Made by a program: the position numbers and the translations under genes. Below, piece after piece: positions 1 through 7,909 of a stretch of 9,087 nucleotides of DNA. Numbering within the stretch: the stretch's first letter is position 1; every line of letters begins with the position of its first letter. The notes beneath the pieces were generated by a model. That model ran no database searches and was not told the DNA's origin. It saw only the letters and a program-made list of their open reading frames with translations. The DNA is from DASQBT01 sp035635075 (GTDB taxonomy: Bacteria; Pseudomonadota; Gammaproteobacteria; Burkholderiales; Thiobacillaceae): NCBI GenBank assembly GCA_035635075.1, contig DASQBT010000012.1, forward strand, positions 1-9,087, in the 5' to 3' direction.

Positions 1-215
1 ACACCCATTTACACCCAATTTCGAGCCACATCTATTAAGGCATGGGTTTGCACCCAATCTCGCACGGGTTGGTTCTTGCGGAGAATGACTGGCCTATTCG
101 CCGCAACTGGCGTAGGCATATCGCTTGGTTCGTGGGCGGAACAGCGCCTTCGTGGACTCCTGCCAAGTCATTCGGAAGGACACCAAGATGGCGGGAACCG
201 GTGCGATCAGGCAAG
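1..215. other. Non-coding stretch downstream of ssrA with short ACACCCA repeats
   Basis: I find no credible gene here. The open frames are short, lack ribosome binding sites and run into the ssrA terminator or the tmRNA itself. Seen directly: two tandem 10-base near-copies, ACACCCATTT (1-10) and ACACCCAATT (11-20), and a third related site where 50-62 matches 11-23 at 11 of 13 bases. The third site forms a small hairpin (TGGGT 43-47 with ACCCA 52-56). The stretch lies just beyond the 3' end of ssrA, where integrases of the tyrosine recombinase family often insert elements. No integrase gene and no second copy of the ssrA 3' end is visible in the window. Confidence 0.5.
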
Positions 216-241
216 AAAAAACCCAACCGAGAACGGCTGGG
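216..241 (-). terminator. Rho-independent terminator of ssrA
   Basis: Read on the minus strand, an 8-bp stem (CCCAGCCG with CGGTTGGG, one G-T wobble) closes a TTCT loop and is followed at once by six T (216-221). It begins 11 bases after the CCA end of the tmRNA, where the transcript would be expected to stop before 3' trimming. Confidence 0.88.
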
Positions 242-251
242 CTTCGGGTAT

Positions 252-616
252 TGGTGGAGGCGGCGGGAATCGAACCCGCGTCCGCAAGTCCTCTGCAGGA
301 AGTTCTACATACTTAGTCCGGTGATTTGGATTTAACCTGCATCACGCCCGCCGAACAGGCTTGATGCCAGCGAGCCGCCTTATGTTTAACCTTGTCCAAA
401 GCGGCCCTGGATAAGGCGATCACACTGATATTACCCTACTGCCGGTTGCCCGGCCCCGCTCGTATGCTAGCGGGTGCAGGGTCTGGCGCAATTAAGCAGC
501 CAGAGCGTACGTTTCGTCGTTTGCGTTTAAACGATTTCGGTTGGATTTACGAGGTCGGCCGACCCTCGGTATGCCCTCCACTGTTTTGCAACCCACGTCG
601 AAGCCAGGTCGCCCCC
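252..616 (-). ncRNA. ssrA: Transfer-messenger RNA (tmRNA), one-piece form
   Basis: tmRNA rescues ribosomes stalled on broken mRNAs. It enters the A site as an alanyl-tRNA mimic with SmpB, then serves as template for a degradation tag. The 365-base gene starts with GGGGGCGACC and ends with an encoded CCA (254-252). The first seven bases pair with CGCCUCC at the 3' end. The third pair is G-U (614 with 258), the identity element for alanyl-tRNA synthetase, and the discriminator is A. The T arm (GCGGG, loop TTCGATT, CCCGC) is intact. The tag frame lies at 492-524. Both halves of the tRNA-like domain sit at the two ends in the normal order, so this is not the permuted two-piece form known from one betaproteobacterial lineage. 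A terminator follows at 216-241. Confidence 0.97.
492..524 (-). other. tmRNA proteolysis-tag reading frame, ANDETYALAA
   Basis: The tag frame inside ssrA begins at the resume codon GCA (522-524) and ends at TAA (492-494). It encodes ANDETYALAA; with the alanine carried by tmRNA the added tag is AANDETYALAA. The end LAA is the signal known to be recognised by ClpXP and related proteases. The sequence before the resume codon is A/T-rich and contains the palindrome GTTTAAAC. Confidence 0.95.
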
Positions 617-670
617 AGTATTGCTGAATCAGAGCCTGCGGCGAGCCGAAAGTTCCTCTGCAACAGCTTC

Positions 671-676
671 ATTATA
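671..676 (-). promoter_or_regulatory. Putative -10 box (TATAAT) for ssrA
   Basis: A perfect TATAAT lies on the minus strand just after the stop codon of the upstream membrane protein gene. Transcription would begin near 664, giving a leader of about 48 bases before the mature tmRNA 5' end, to be removed by RNase P. I see no good -35 box at 16-18 bases spacing (the sequence there is about CAGGTT), so the assignment rests on the -10 match and its position. Confidence 0.5.
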
Positions 677-678
677 CC

Positions 679-1062
679 TCACGCCCAGGGCAGAACCTGA
701 TGGCTGATGGCAACGGCCACCAGGTATGCGAATACCGCGAGGGCGAGGAGGAAGGCGGTGATGCGGACCGGCCGGGTCTTGCCGCGCTTCAAAGCGAAGG
801 TGCCCAGGGCGATGTAGGCGATCAGGGCCAGCAGTTTGGCGGTGAGCCATCCGTCTACGAAAGGGTATTGGCCCAGCAGCACGGCCAGGCCGATGCCACT
901 CGCGAGCAGGACGGTGTCGTTGACGTGGGGGAGGATTCTTGCCCATTTGGCCTGCAAACGGGGCGAGTCGGCGAACATCCAGAGGCCGCGCGTGACAAAC
1001 AGGACGAAGGTGATAACGACGGTGGCGACATGGACGTGCTTGAGCAGGCTGTAGTCGATCAT
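679..1062 (-). CDS. SirB-family integral membrane protein
   Basis: The 127-residue product is almost wholly hydrophobic, with four probable membrane helices at about residues 9-30, 47-66, 72-91 and 101-122. It resembles the SirB/SirB2 family: an N-terminal KHVH (residues 8-11), R25 and W28 in helix 1, and PHVNDT (45-50) followed by LLASG. Family members are of similar length. The name comes from a Salmonella locus linked to invasion gene expression, but no biochemical role is established for the family, so I assign none. The start is the only sensible ATG before helix 1; no clear Shine-Dalgarno precedes it. The gene lies 192 bases after the phosphatase gene, with paired repeats in between, and its end abuts the ssrA promoter. 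Residue pattern supports the family call; function is unknown. Confidence 0.8.
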   Translation of the reverse strand: MIDYSLLKHVHVATVVITFVLFVTRGLWMFADSPRLQAKWARILPHVNDTVLLASGIGLAVLLGQYPFVDGWLTAKLLALIAYIALGTFALKRGKTRPVRITAFLLALAVFAYLVAVAISHQVLPWA

Positions 1063-1132
1063 GGGTGCTTTGAGCGTGGCCGGTTCATCAAGGTGGGCAT
1101 GAGTGGGTTGCTTCGGAGGCGGGGTTTTTCAA

Positions 1133-1233
1133 CTGGACAGCCGCGTCGCTGCGCTCCTCGCAAGGACGTCATTGACAGCAATATGCGGCACCCCGTGGCC
1201 GTCATCGCGAGGCCGCAGGCCGTGGCGATCCGG
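1133..1233. repeat. Pair of inverted GCGAGG-type intergenic repeats
   Basis: The gap between the phosphatase and SirB genes holds two related units in opposite orientation. One, at about 1133-1172, reads on the minus strand as a degenerate GTC-TTGCGAGGAGCGCAGCGACG type unit. The other, at about 1199-1233, reads on the plus strand GTCATCGCGAGGCCGCAGG and so on. The second can fold: ATCGC (1204-1208) pairs with GCGAT (1225-1229) around an inner GGCC/GGCC stem (1211-1214 with 1218-1221). Repeats of this style (GTCATTGCGAGG followed by GCAGCGAAGCAATCC) are common between genes in many proteobacteria. The inverted pair recalls a BIME-like arrangement and could act as a transcript end or RNA stabiliser for the phosphatase mRNA, which is inference. 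Confidence 0.6.
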
Positions 1234-1254
1234 CAAGGGAATCCTCATTCAATA

Positions 1255-1911
1255 TCAGCCAAGGTAATCCAATACCTGCGCCGGGCTGGCAAGCAGGCCG
1301 CGTGCCCCCCAGGTGTGGGGCTGGTCGGTTGCGCCCAGATAGCCCCACAGTGCCACCAGAGCCGGCATTTTGGCGGCCGCCGCAGCTTCGACGTCGCGCG
1401 CCGCATCGCCCACATAGATGCAGTATTCCGGCTCCTGCCCGGCCAAGTCTGCGGCATACAAGAGGGGGCAGGGATTAGGCTTGGGCTGGGGACAAGTGTC
1501 GCCACTGACAATGCAGGCCGCCCGGTCGGCCAGGTCCAGCATCGACAGCAGCGGCTCGGTGAAACGCGCGGGCTTGTTGGTGACCACGCCCCAGTCGATG
1601 CAGCGGCTTTCCAGTTCGCCCAGCAAATCCAGCACGCCGTCGAAGGCGCGCGAATGGCGGCTCAGGTTATCAGCGTAGAGTTGCAGGAATTCCTCTCGCA
1701 TCGGACCGAAGTGCGGATCTTCGGGGCGCAGGCCAAAGCCCAGTGACAACAGTCCGCGCGCGCCGTTTGAGGCCTCGGGGCGGATGAGTGTGTCTTCCAG
1801 CGGAGCCAGGCCATGCCGCGTGCGCTGCAGGTTGAGGGCGTGGCCCAGGTCGGGCGCGGTGTCGACGAGGGTGCCGTCGAGGTCAAAGAATACGGTCTTG
1901 ATTTGTGTCAT
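1255..1911 (-). CDS. mupP: HAD-family phosphatase, probable MurNAc-6-phosphate phosphatase MupP (Gph-like)
   Basis: The 218-residue cytoplasmic product is a haloacid dehalogenase-superfamily phosphatase with all four motifs: D10-L-D12-G-T (nucleophile D10, general acid/base D12), T111-N-K-P, K144 in PKPNP, and G168-D-x3-D173 for magnesium. The cap lies between motifs I and II. By homology alone such proteins are named phosphoglycolate phosphatase (Gph). In Pseudomonas the gene next to ubiG in the same neighbourhood was shown to be MupP, which removes phosphate from N-acetylmuramic acid 6-phosphate in the peptidoglycan recycling route that leads to UDP-MurNAc. From memory the residue pattern here (GAR near 50-52, WGVVTNKPxRF at 107-117, a late YGY/WGA-like segment near 190-204) agrees with MupP. 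It follows ubiG by 113 bases of repeat-bearing sequence. No clear Shine-Dalgarno precedes the ATG. HAD phosphatase is nearly certain; MupP over Gph is inference. Confidence 0.85.
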   Translation of the reverse strand: MTQIKTVFFDLDGTLVDTAPDLGHALNLQRTRHGLAPLEDTLIRPEASNGARGLLSLGFGLRPEDPHFGPMREEFLQLYADNLSRHSRAFDGVLDLLGELESRCIDWGVVTNKPARFTEPLLSMLDLADRAACIVSGDTCPQPKPNPCPLLYAADLAGQEPEYCIYVGDAARDVEAAAAAKMPALVALWGYLGATDQPHTWGARGLLASPAQVLDYLG

Positions 1912-1923
1912 GGGCTGATTTTA

Positions 1924-1960
1924 CTGGATTGCATCATCGGCTGCGCCTCCTCGCAGTGAC
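1924..1960 (-). repeat. GCGAGG-type intergenic repeat, single copy
   Basis: Between ubiG and the phosphatase gene, the minus strand reads GTCACTGCGAGGAGGCGCAG then CCGATGATGCAATCCAG. This matches the widespread GTCATTGCGAGG...GCAATCC intergenic repeat better than the two units at 1133-1233. The unit ends 13 bases before the phosphatase ATG, so it would lie in that gene's 5' leader if the two genes are cotranscribed. Confidence 0.6.
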
Positions 1961-1991
1961 AGCAAGGGCGCCGGGTCTTCTTGGCGCGGTT

Positions 1992-2016
1992 GCTTCGCTG
2001 CGGAGCTCAGCGAAGC
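1992..2016 (-). other. Stem-loop just downstream of ubiG
   Basis: A perfect 9-bp stem (GCTTCGCTG 1992-2000 with CAGCGAAGC 2008-2016) with a 7-base loop starts 9 bases after the ubiG stop codon. It has no T run, so it is not a standard rho-independent terminator. It may instead protect the ubiG message end, or be part of the repeat element next to it. Confidence 0.4.
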
Positions 2017-2024
2017 CGGTCAAG

Positions 2025-2726
2025 TTACACAGGCTTCTGACAGGCGATCATGTAGTTGACGTCCACATCCGCCTCCAGTTTGTAGACCTTGGTCAGCGGG
2101 TTGTAGGTTAGCCCGGTGAGATCGTGCATTTCCAGCTCGGCCTCGCGGACCATGCGCGCCAGTTCGGCAGGCTTGATGAACTTGGCGTAGTCGTGCGTGC
2201 CCTTGGGCAAGAGTTTCAACAGGTATTCAGCGCCGATCACGGCAAACAGGTAGGACTTCGGATTGCGGTTGAGCGTGGAAAAGAACACCCAGCCGCCGGG
2301 TTTGGCCAACTGGGCGCAGGCTTGGACAACGGACGCGGGATTCGGCACGTGCTCAAGCATTTCCATGCAGGTAACGACGTCGAAGCTGGCGGGGTGCAGG
2401 GCCGCCAGTTCCTCCACCGGGATCTGCTGGTAGTCAATCTGCAGGCCGGACTCGTACAGGTGCAGGCGGGCCACCTTGAGCGCTTTTTCCGCCATGTCCA
2501 CACCGGTGACTGCGGCGCCTTGCGCGGCCATGGATTCGGACAGGATGCCGCCGCCGCAGCCCACATCCACCGCGGTCTTCTTCGCCAGCCCGCCGCAGTG
2601 GTCCACGATCCAGGCCAGCCGCAGCGGGTTGATCTCGTGCAGGGGTTTGAACTCGGAATTCGGATCCCACCAGTGGTGGGCCAATTCGGAAAACTTCTGG
2701 ATTTCGGCGGAATCGACGTTGCTCAT
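2025..2726 (-). CDS. ubiG: Ubiquinone biosynthesis O-methyltransferase UbiG
   Basis: UbiG carries out both O-methylations of ubiquinone synthesis: the polyprenyl-catechol step and the final demethylubiquinol step. It uses S-adenosylmethionine and acts at the inner membrane surface. The 233-residue product is of family length. Seen in it: the N-terminal F-x-LAHHWWDP segment (residues 12-22), SAM motif I VDVGCGGG (53-60), acidic motif II GVDMAE (75-80), CMEMLEHVP (120-128), the post-motif PGGWVFFSTLNRN (143-155), and KLLPKGTHDYAKFIKP (171-186), which matches the membrane-associating lid known from E. coli UbiG. It ends with VDVNYM near 221-226, as in E. coli. It starts 27 bases after the deaminase stop and is probably cotranscribed with it. 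No clear Shine-Dalgarno sequence is present. Confidence 0.96.
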   Translation of the reverse strand: MSNVDSAEIQKFSELAHHWWDPNSEFKPLHEINPLRLAWIVDHCGGLAKKTAVDVGCGGGILSESMAAQGAAVTGVDMAEKALKVARLHLYESGLQIDYQQIPVEELAALHPASFDVVTCMEMLEHVPNPASVVQACAQLAKPGGWVFFSTLNRNPKSYLFAVIGAEYLLKLLPKGTHDYAKFIKPAELARMVREAELEMHDLTGLTYNPLTKVYKLEADVDVNYMIACQKPV

Positions 2727-2742
2727 GATGTGGTAAGGGGTG

Positions 2743-2763
2743 GGAATCAGGAATCAGGAATCG
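2743..2763. repeat. Three tandem 7-base units (GGAATCA) across the mtaD stop
   Basis: GGAATCA occurs at 2743-2749 and 2750-2756, with a third copy at 2757-2763 that ends in G. The mtaD stop codon (complement of 2754-2756) falls in the middle unit. Loss or gain of one unit would still place the same TGA after the same last residues, so copy changes would alter only the spacing to ubiG. Confidence 0.6.
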
Positions 2764-4076
2764 ACCGTGGAAAGCTTATTGGACCAATAGCTGGCGCGGG
2801 CTTTCAGGTCCATGACGTCGACCTCGGTCAGGCGCCCATTATCCACCTTTAACCGTCCATCCACCCATACGTGGCTGACCTGCTCTCGGCCGGCAACATA
2901 GACCAGATGGGACAACGGATCGAACACGGGTTGCAGGTCGAGCGCCGACAAATCCACGGCCACGATATCGGCGCGCTTGCCGGGCGCGAGCGACCCCACC
3001 AGGTCTTCCAACCCCAGGGCGCGCGCCCCGCCCGAAGTGGCTGATTTGAGCGCGTCATGGGCGGGCAGGGCGGCGGCATCGTTGGCAAGGCCCTTGGCCA
3101 GCAAGGCGGCCAGACGCATCTCGCCGAACAGGTCGAGCCGGTTGTTGCTGGCGGCGCCGTCCGTGCCCAGTCCAACATTGATGCCCGCATTCAGCATCTG
3201 TGCGATGTCGCCCAGGCCCGAGGCAAGCTTGAGATTGGAGGCCGGACAATGCGCCACATGGCAGCCGTGGCGGGCGAGGACGTCGACCTCGGGTTCGCTG
3301 AGGTGAATGGCATGGACACCGATGAAGCCCGGTCCGAGCAGGCCCAGCCGCGCCAGCCGCTCCAGCGGGCGCACCCCGTAGCGGGTTTCGCTGTGGGCAA
3401 TTTCTTCCCTTGTTTCGTGCAAGTGGCAGTGGACGGGCGCGCCGATTTGTCCCACCAGCGTGGCGATCTGACGGAAGCTCTCGTCGCTCACCGTGTAGGG
3501 CGCATGCGGCGCAAAGCAGAACGACAGGGCGGCTTCCCCTTTGAATTTGTCGCGGCAGGCGAGGCCCTTGGCCAGATAGTCCTGAGCGTCGCTGGCATAG
3601 GGGGTGGGCTGGTCCATCACAATCATGCCGATCGCGGCTCGCATGCCGCATTCCACGGCGGCCTCGGCAGCCGCGTCGGGGAAGAAGTACATGTCGTTGA
3701 AACAGGTGACGCCGCCCCTGAGCATTTCCGCGCAGGCCAGCAGGGTCCCGTCCTCGACGAAACGGCTGGAGACATGTGCCCGTTCGGCGGGCCAGATATG
3801 ACGCTCAAGCCACTCCATCAGCGGCAGGTCATCGGCAAAGCCGCGCAGCAGCGTCATGGCGGCATGGGTATGCAGGTTGATGAGCCCGGGAATCAGGGCG
3901 TGCTGCGGCAGGCTGAAGGTCTGTTCTGCAGCGTAGCGCGTCCGCGCCTCCGCAGCAGGCAGGATGTCCAGAATTGCGCCTCCATGGACGGCCAAGGCGT
4001 GGTCGGTGAGCACTCCGGCTTGCTCCACGGGGATGAGCCAGCGGGGAACGATCAGGGTGTCGATGGGCTGCGGCAT
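2754..4076 (-). CDS. mtaD: 5-methylthioadenosine/S-adenosylhomocysteine deaminase (amidohydrolase, TRZ/ATZ type)
   Basis: This 440-residue metal-dependent amidohydrolase is predicted to deaminate methylthioadenosine to methylthioinosine and/or S-adenosylhomocysteine to S-inosylhomocysteine in the cytoplasm. Metal and catalytic motifs are in order: H69-T-H71 in the NLHTHAAMT strand, APHAPYT (189-195), the HCHLHE cluster (216-221; H218 is the expected metal ligand and E221 the expected catalytic acid), H255 in GVHAIHL, and D306 in GTDGAASNN. An N-terminal beta-sandwich part (1-60) joins again at the C terminus. The Pseudomonas aeruginosa protein at the same place next to ubiG was characterised as a methylthioadenosine deaminase, which favours mtaD over triazine-degrading relatives. 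The gene faces away from gyrA, starts the cluster with ubiG, and lacks a Shine-Dalgarno; a TACAAT lies close enough to suggest a leaderless message. Exact substrate preference is inferred. Confidence 0.88.
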   Translation of the reverse strand: MPQPIDTLIVPRWLIPVEQAGVLTDHALAVHGGAILDILPAAEARTRYAAEQTFSLPQHALIPGLINLHTHAAMTLLRGFADDLPLMEWLERHIWPAERAHVSSRFVEDGTLLACAEMLRGGVTCFNDMYFFPDAAAEAAVECGMRAAIGMIVMDQPTPYASDAQDYLAKGLACRDKFKGEAALSFCFAPHAPYTVSDESFRQIATLVGQIGAPVHCHLHETREEIAHSETRYGVRPLERLARLGLLGPGFIGVHAIHLSEPEVDVLARHGCHVAHCPASNLKLASGLGDIAQMLNAGINVGLGTDGAASNNRLDLFGEMRLAALLAKGLANDAAALPAHDALKSATSGGARALGLEDLVGSLAPGKRADIVAVDLSALDLQPVFDPLSHLVYVAGREQVSHVWVDGRLKVDNGRLTEVDVMDLKARASYWSNKLSTVDS

Positions 4077-4082
4077 TCGGGG

Positions 4083-4088
4083 ATTGTA
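4083..4088 (-). promoter_or_regulatory. Putative -10 box (TACAAT) for mtaD-ubiG
   Basis: TACAAT on the minus strand ends 6 bases before the mtaD ATG, so transcription would begin at or next to the A of the start codon. No convincing -35 hexamer is found at 16-18 bases; that position falls in the edge of the palindromic repeat. The true promoter could also lie further upstream. Confidence 0.35.
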
Positions 4089-4107
4089 GTCTGAATAGTG
4101 AAGCCAG

Positions 4108-4175
4108 GTAGGGTGGGCACGCTTTTGTGCCCACGCGAATTCAAAGCAGCGTGGGCAACGCGTTGCCCACCCTAC
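4108..4175. repeat. 68-base palindromic multi-hairpin intergenic repeat
   Basis: Perfect 12-base terminal inverted repeats, GTAGGGTGGGCA (4108-4119) and TGCCCACCCTAC (4164-4175), frame two internal hairpins. One is GTGGGCAC (4113-4120) with GTGCCCAC (4127-4134) around the loop GCTTTT. The other is a perfect 20-base palindrome at 4151-4170 centred on ACGCGT. Elements with GTAGGGTGGGC ends are known as dispersed repeats between genes in several bacteria and resemble non-autonomous miniature inverted-repeat elements. It sits in the divergent mtaD/gyrA promoter region and could influence either promoter or DNA topology, which is inference. I see no other copy in the window and no clear target-site duplication. 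Confidence 0.8.
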
Positions 4176-4200
4176 AAGGCTCGGGAAGGCTTGTTTGCCA

Positions 4201-4209
4201 TGTTAGAAT
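4201..4209 (+). promoter_or_regulatory. Putative extended -10 promoter of gyrA (TGT-TAGAAT)
   Basis: TG-T-TAGAAT fits the extended -10 pattern, which can work without a strong -35 box; the sequence at the -35 distance (TCGGGA) is poor. A start near 4216 would leave a leader of about 24 bases ending in TTTTTCCTC directly before the ATG, with no Shine-Dalgarno sequence. Confidence 0.5.
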
Positions 4210-4239
4210 TATGGACTTTTAGGTCTGCTGTTTTTCCTC

Positions 4240-6795
<2,556 letters not shown>

Positions 6796-6829
6796 GTAGC
6801 AAATCCATTAATCATCAGGCGAATTAATC

Positions 6830-7909
6830 ATGACGATCTACAATTTTGCCGCCGGTCCGGCGGTCCTGCCCAAGGAAGTCCTGCTGCAAGCCCAGGCCGA
6901 ATTGCCTGACTGGCACGGTTCCGGAATGTCGGTGATGGAAATGTCCCATCGGGGCAAGGAATTCATGGGCATTGCCGCCCAGGCCCAAGCCGACCTGCGC
7001 GAGCTGATGAACATTCCCGCCAACTACAAGTTGCTGTTCCTGCAGGGCGGAGCGTCGAGCCAGTTCGCCATGGTGCCGATGAACCTGTTGCGCGGGAAGA
7101 CCGGCGCGGATTATCTCAACACCGGAGAGTGGTCGAAGAAGGCGATCAAGGAAGCGAAGAAATTCGGTAGCGTCAATGTGGTGGCGAGCAGCGAGGACAA
7201 GAACTTTTCCTACGCACCGGCGCAGAGCGCCTGGAAGCTGGACCCCAACGCGGCCTATGTCCACTACACTCCGAACGAGACGATTGGCGGGGTGGAGATC
7301 TTCTGGACCCCGGCCACCGGCAGCGTGCCTCTGGTGGCCGACATGTCCTCCACCATCCTGTCGCGGCCGATCGACGTTTCGCGCTATGGCGTCATCTATG
7401 CCGGCGCGCAAAAGAACGTCGGCCCGGCCGGCCTTACCATCGTCATCGTACGCGAAGACCTGATCGGCCAGCCCGTGGCCGGCACGCCGACCATGTTCGA
7501 CTACAAGACCCATGCCGACAACGACTCCATGTACAACACCCCGCCGACCTACGGCATGTATATCGCCGGCCTGGTGTTCCAATGGTTGAAGAAGCTGGGG
7601 GGAGTGGCAGGGATGGAAGAGATCAACGTGGAAAAAGCCAGGCTGCTGTATGACTACCTGGACAGCACTGCCTTTTACCATTCTCCGGTGGCAAAGGAAA
7701 ACCGCTCGCGCATGAATATTCCCTTCACCCTGAAGGACGCTGCGCTGGACGAAGCCTTCCTCAAGGGCGCCAAGGAGCGCAGCCTGCTGCAGCTCAAGGG
7801 CCACCGCTCGGTGGGCGGCATGCGCGCCTCCATCTACAATGCCATGCCCAGGGAAGGCGTGATGGCGCTGGTCGACTATATGAAGGACTTCGAGAAGCAA
7901 AATGGCTAA
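6830..7909 (+). CDS. serC: Phosphoserine aminotransferase
   Basis: SerC transfers the amino group of glutamate to 3-phosphohydroxypyruvate, giving phosphoserine, the second step of serine synthesis. In organisms with the DXP-independent vitamin B6 route it also serves 4-phosphohydroxythreonine formation. The 359-residue product has the family length and signatures: NFAAGPAVLP (5-14), SHRGKEF (39-45), the phosphate-binding GGASSQF (73-79), the D-x-SS strand near 170, and the PLP lysine K195 in GAQKNVGPAG. The C-terminal GHRSVGGMRASIYN segment is also typical. The start gives the usual TIYNFAAGP N terminus; the upstream AGGCG is only a weak ribosome binding site. Its last 8 bases overlap the start of serA, so translation is probably coupled. 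Confidence 0.97.
   Translation: MTIYNFAAGPAVLPKEVLLQAQAELPDWHGSGMSVMEMSHRGKEFMGIAAQAQADLRELMNIPANYKLLFLQGGASSQFAMVPMNLLRGKTGADYLNTGEWSKKAIKEAKKFGSVNVVASSEDKNFSYAPAQSAWKLDPNAAYVHYTPNETIGGVEIFWTPATGSVPLVADMSSTILSRPIDVSRYGVIYAGAQKNVGPAGLTIVIVREDLIGQPVAGTPTMFDYKTHADNDSMYNTPPTYGMYIAGLVFQWLKKLGGVAGMEEINVEKARLLYDYLDSTAFYHSPVAKENRSRMNIPFTLKDAALDEAFLKGAKERSLLQLKGHRSVGGMRASIYNAMPREGVMALVDYMKDFEKQNG

Noticed and set aside
252..616. Permuted two-piece tmRNA
   Set aside because: The tRNA-like 5' and 3' halves are at the outer ends in normal order with the tag frame between them, so the gene is the standard form.
42..700. Short plus-strand frames over the ssrA region (97 and 102 codons)
   Set aside because: They cross the tmRNA gene, whose structure and tag are unmistakable.
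1204..1229. Rho-independent terminator after the phosphatase gene
   Set aside because: The fold is broken by mismatches and has no T run; better explained as part of the intergenic repeat.
700..1746. 348-codon plus-strand frame across the SirB gene and phosphatase
   Set aside because: It runs antisense through two recognisable genes and the repeats between them; its composition is that of a shadow frame.
1992..2016. Rho-independent terminator after ubiG
   Set aside because: The stem is good, but no T run follows on the minus strand; kept only as a stem-loop.
2124..4094. Plus-strand frames of 242 and 345 codons opposite ubiG and mtaD
   Set aside because: The minus-strand proteins carry full catalytic motifs, while these have none.
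4108..4175. CRISPR-like repeat
   Set aside because: Only one palindromic unit, no regularly spaced direct repeats and no spacers.
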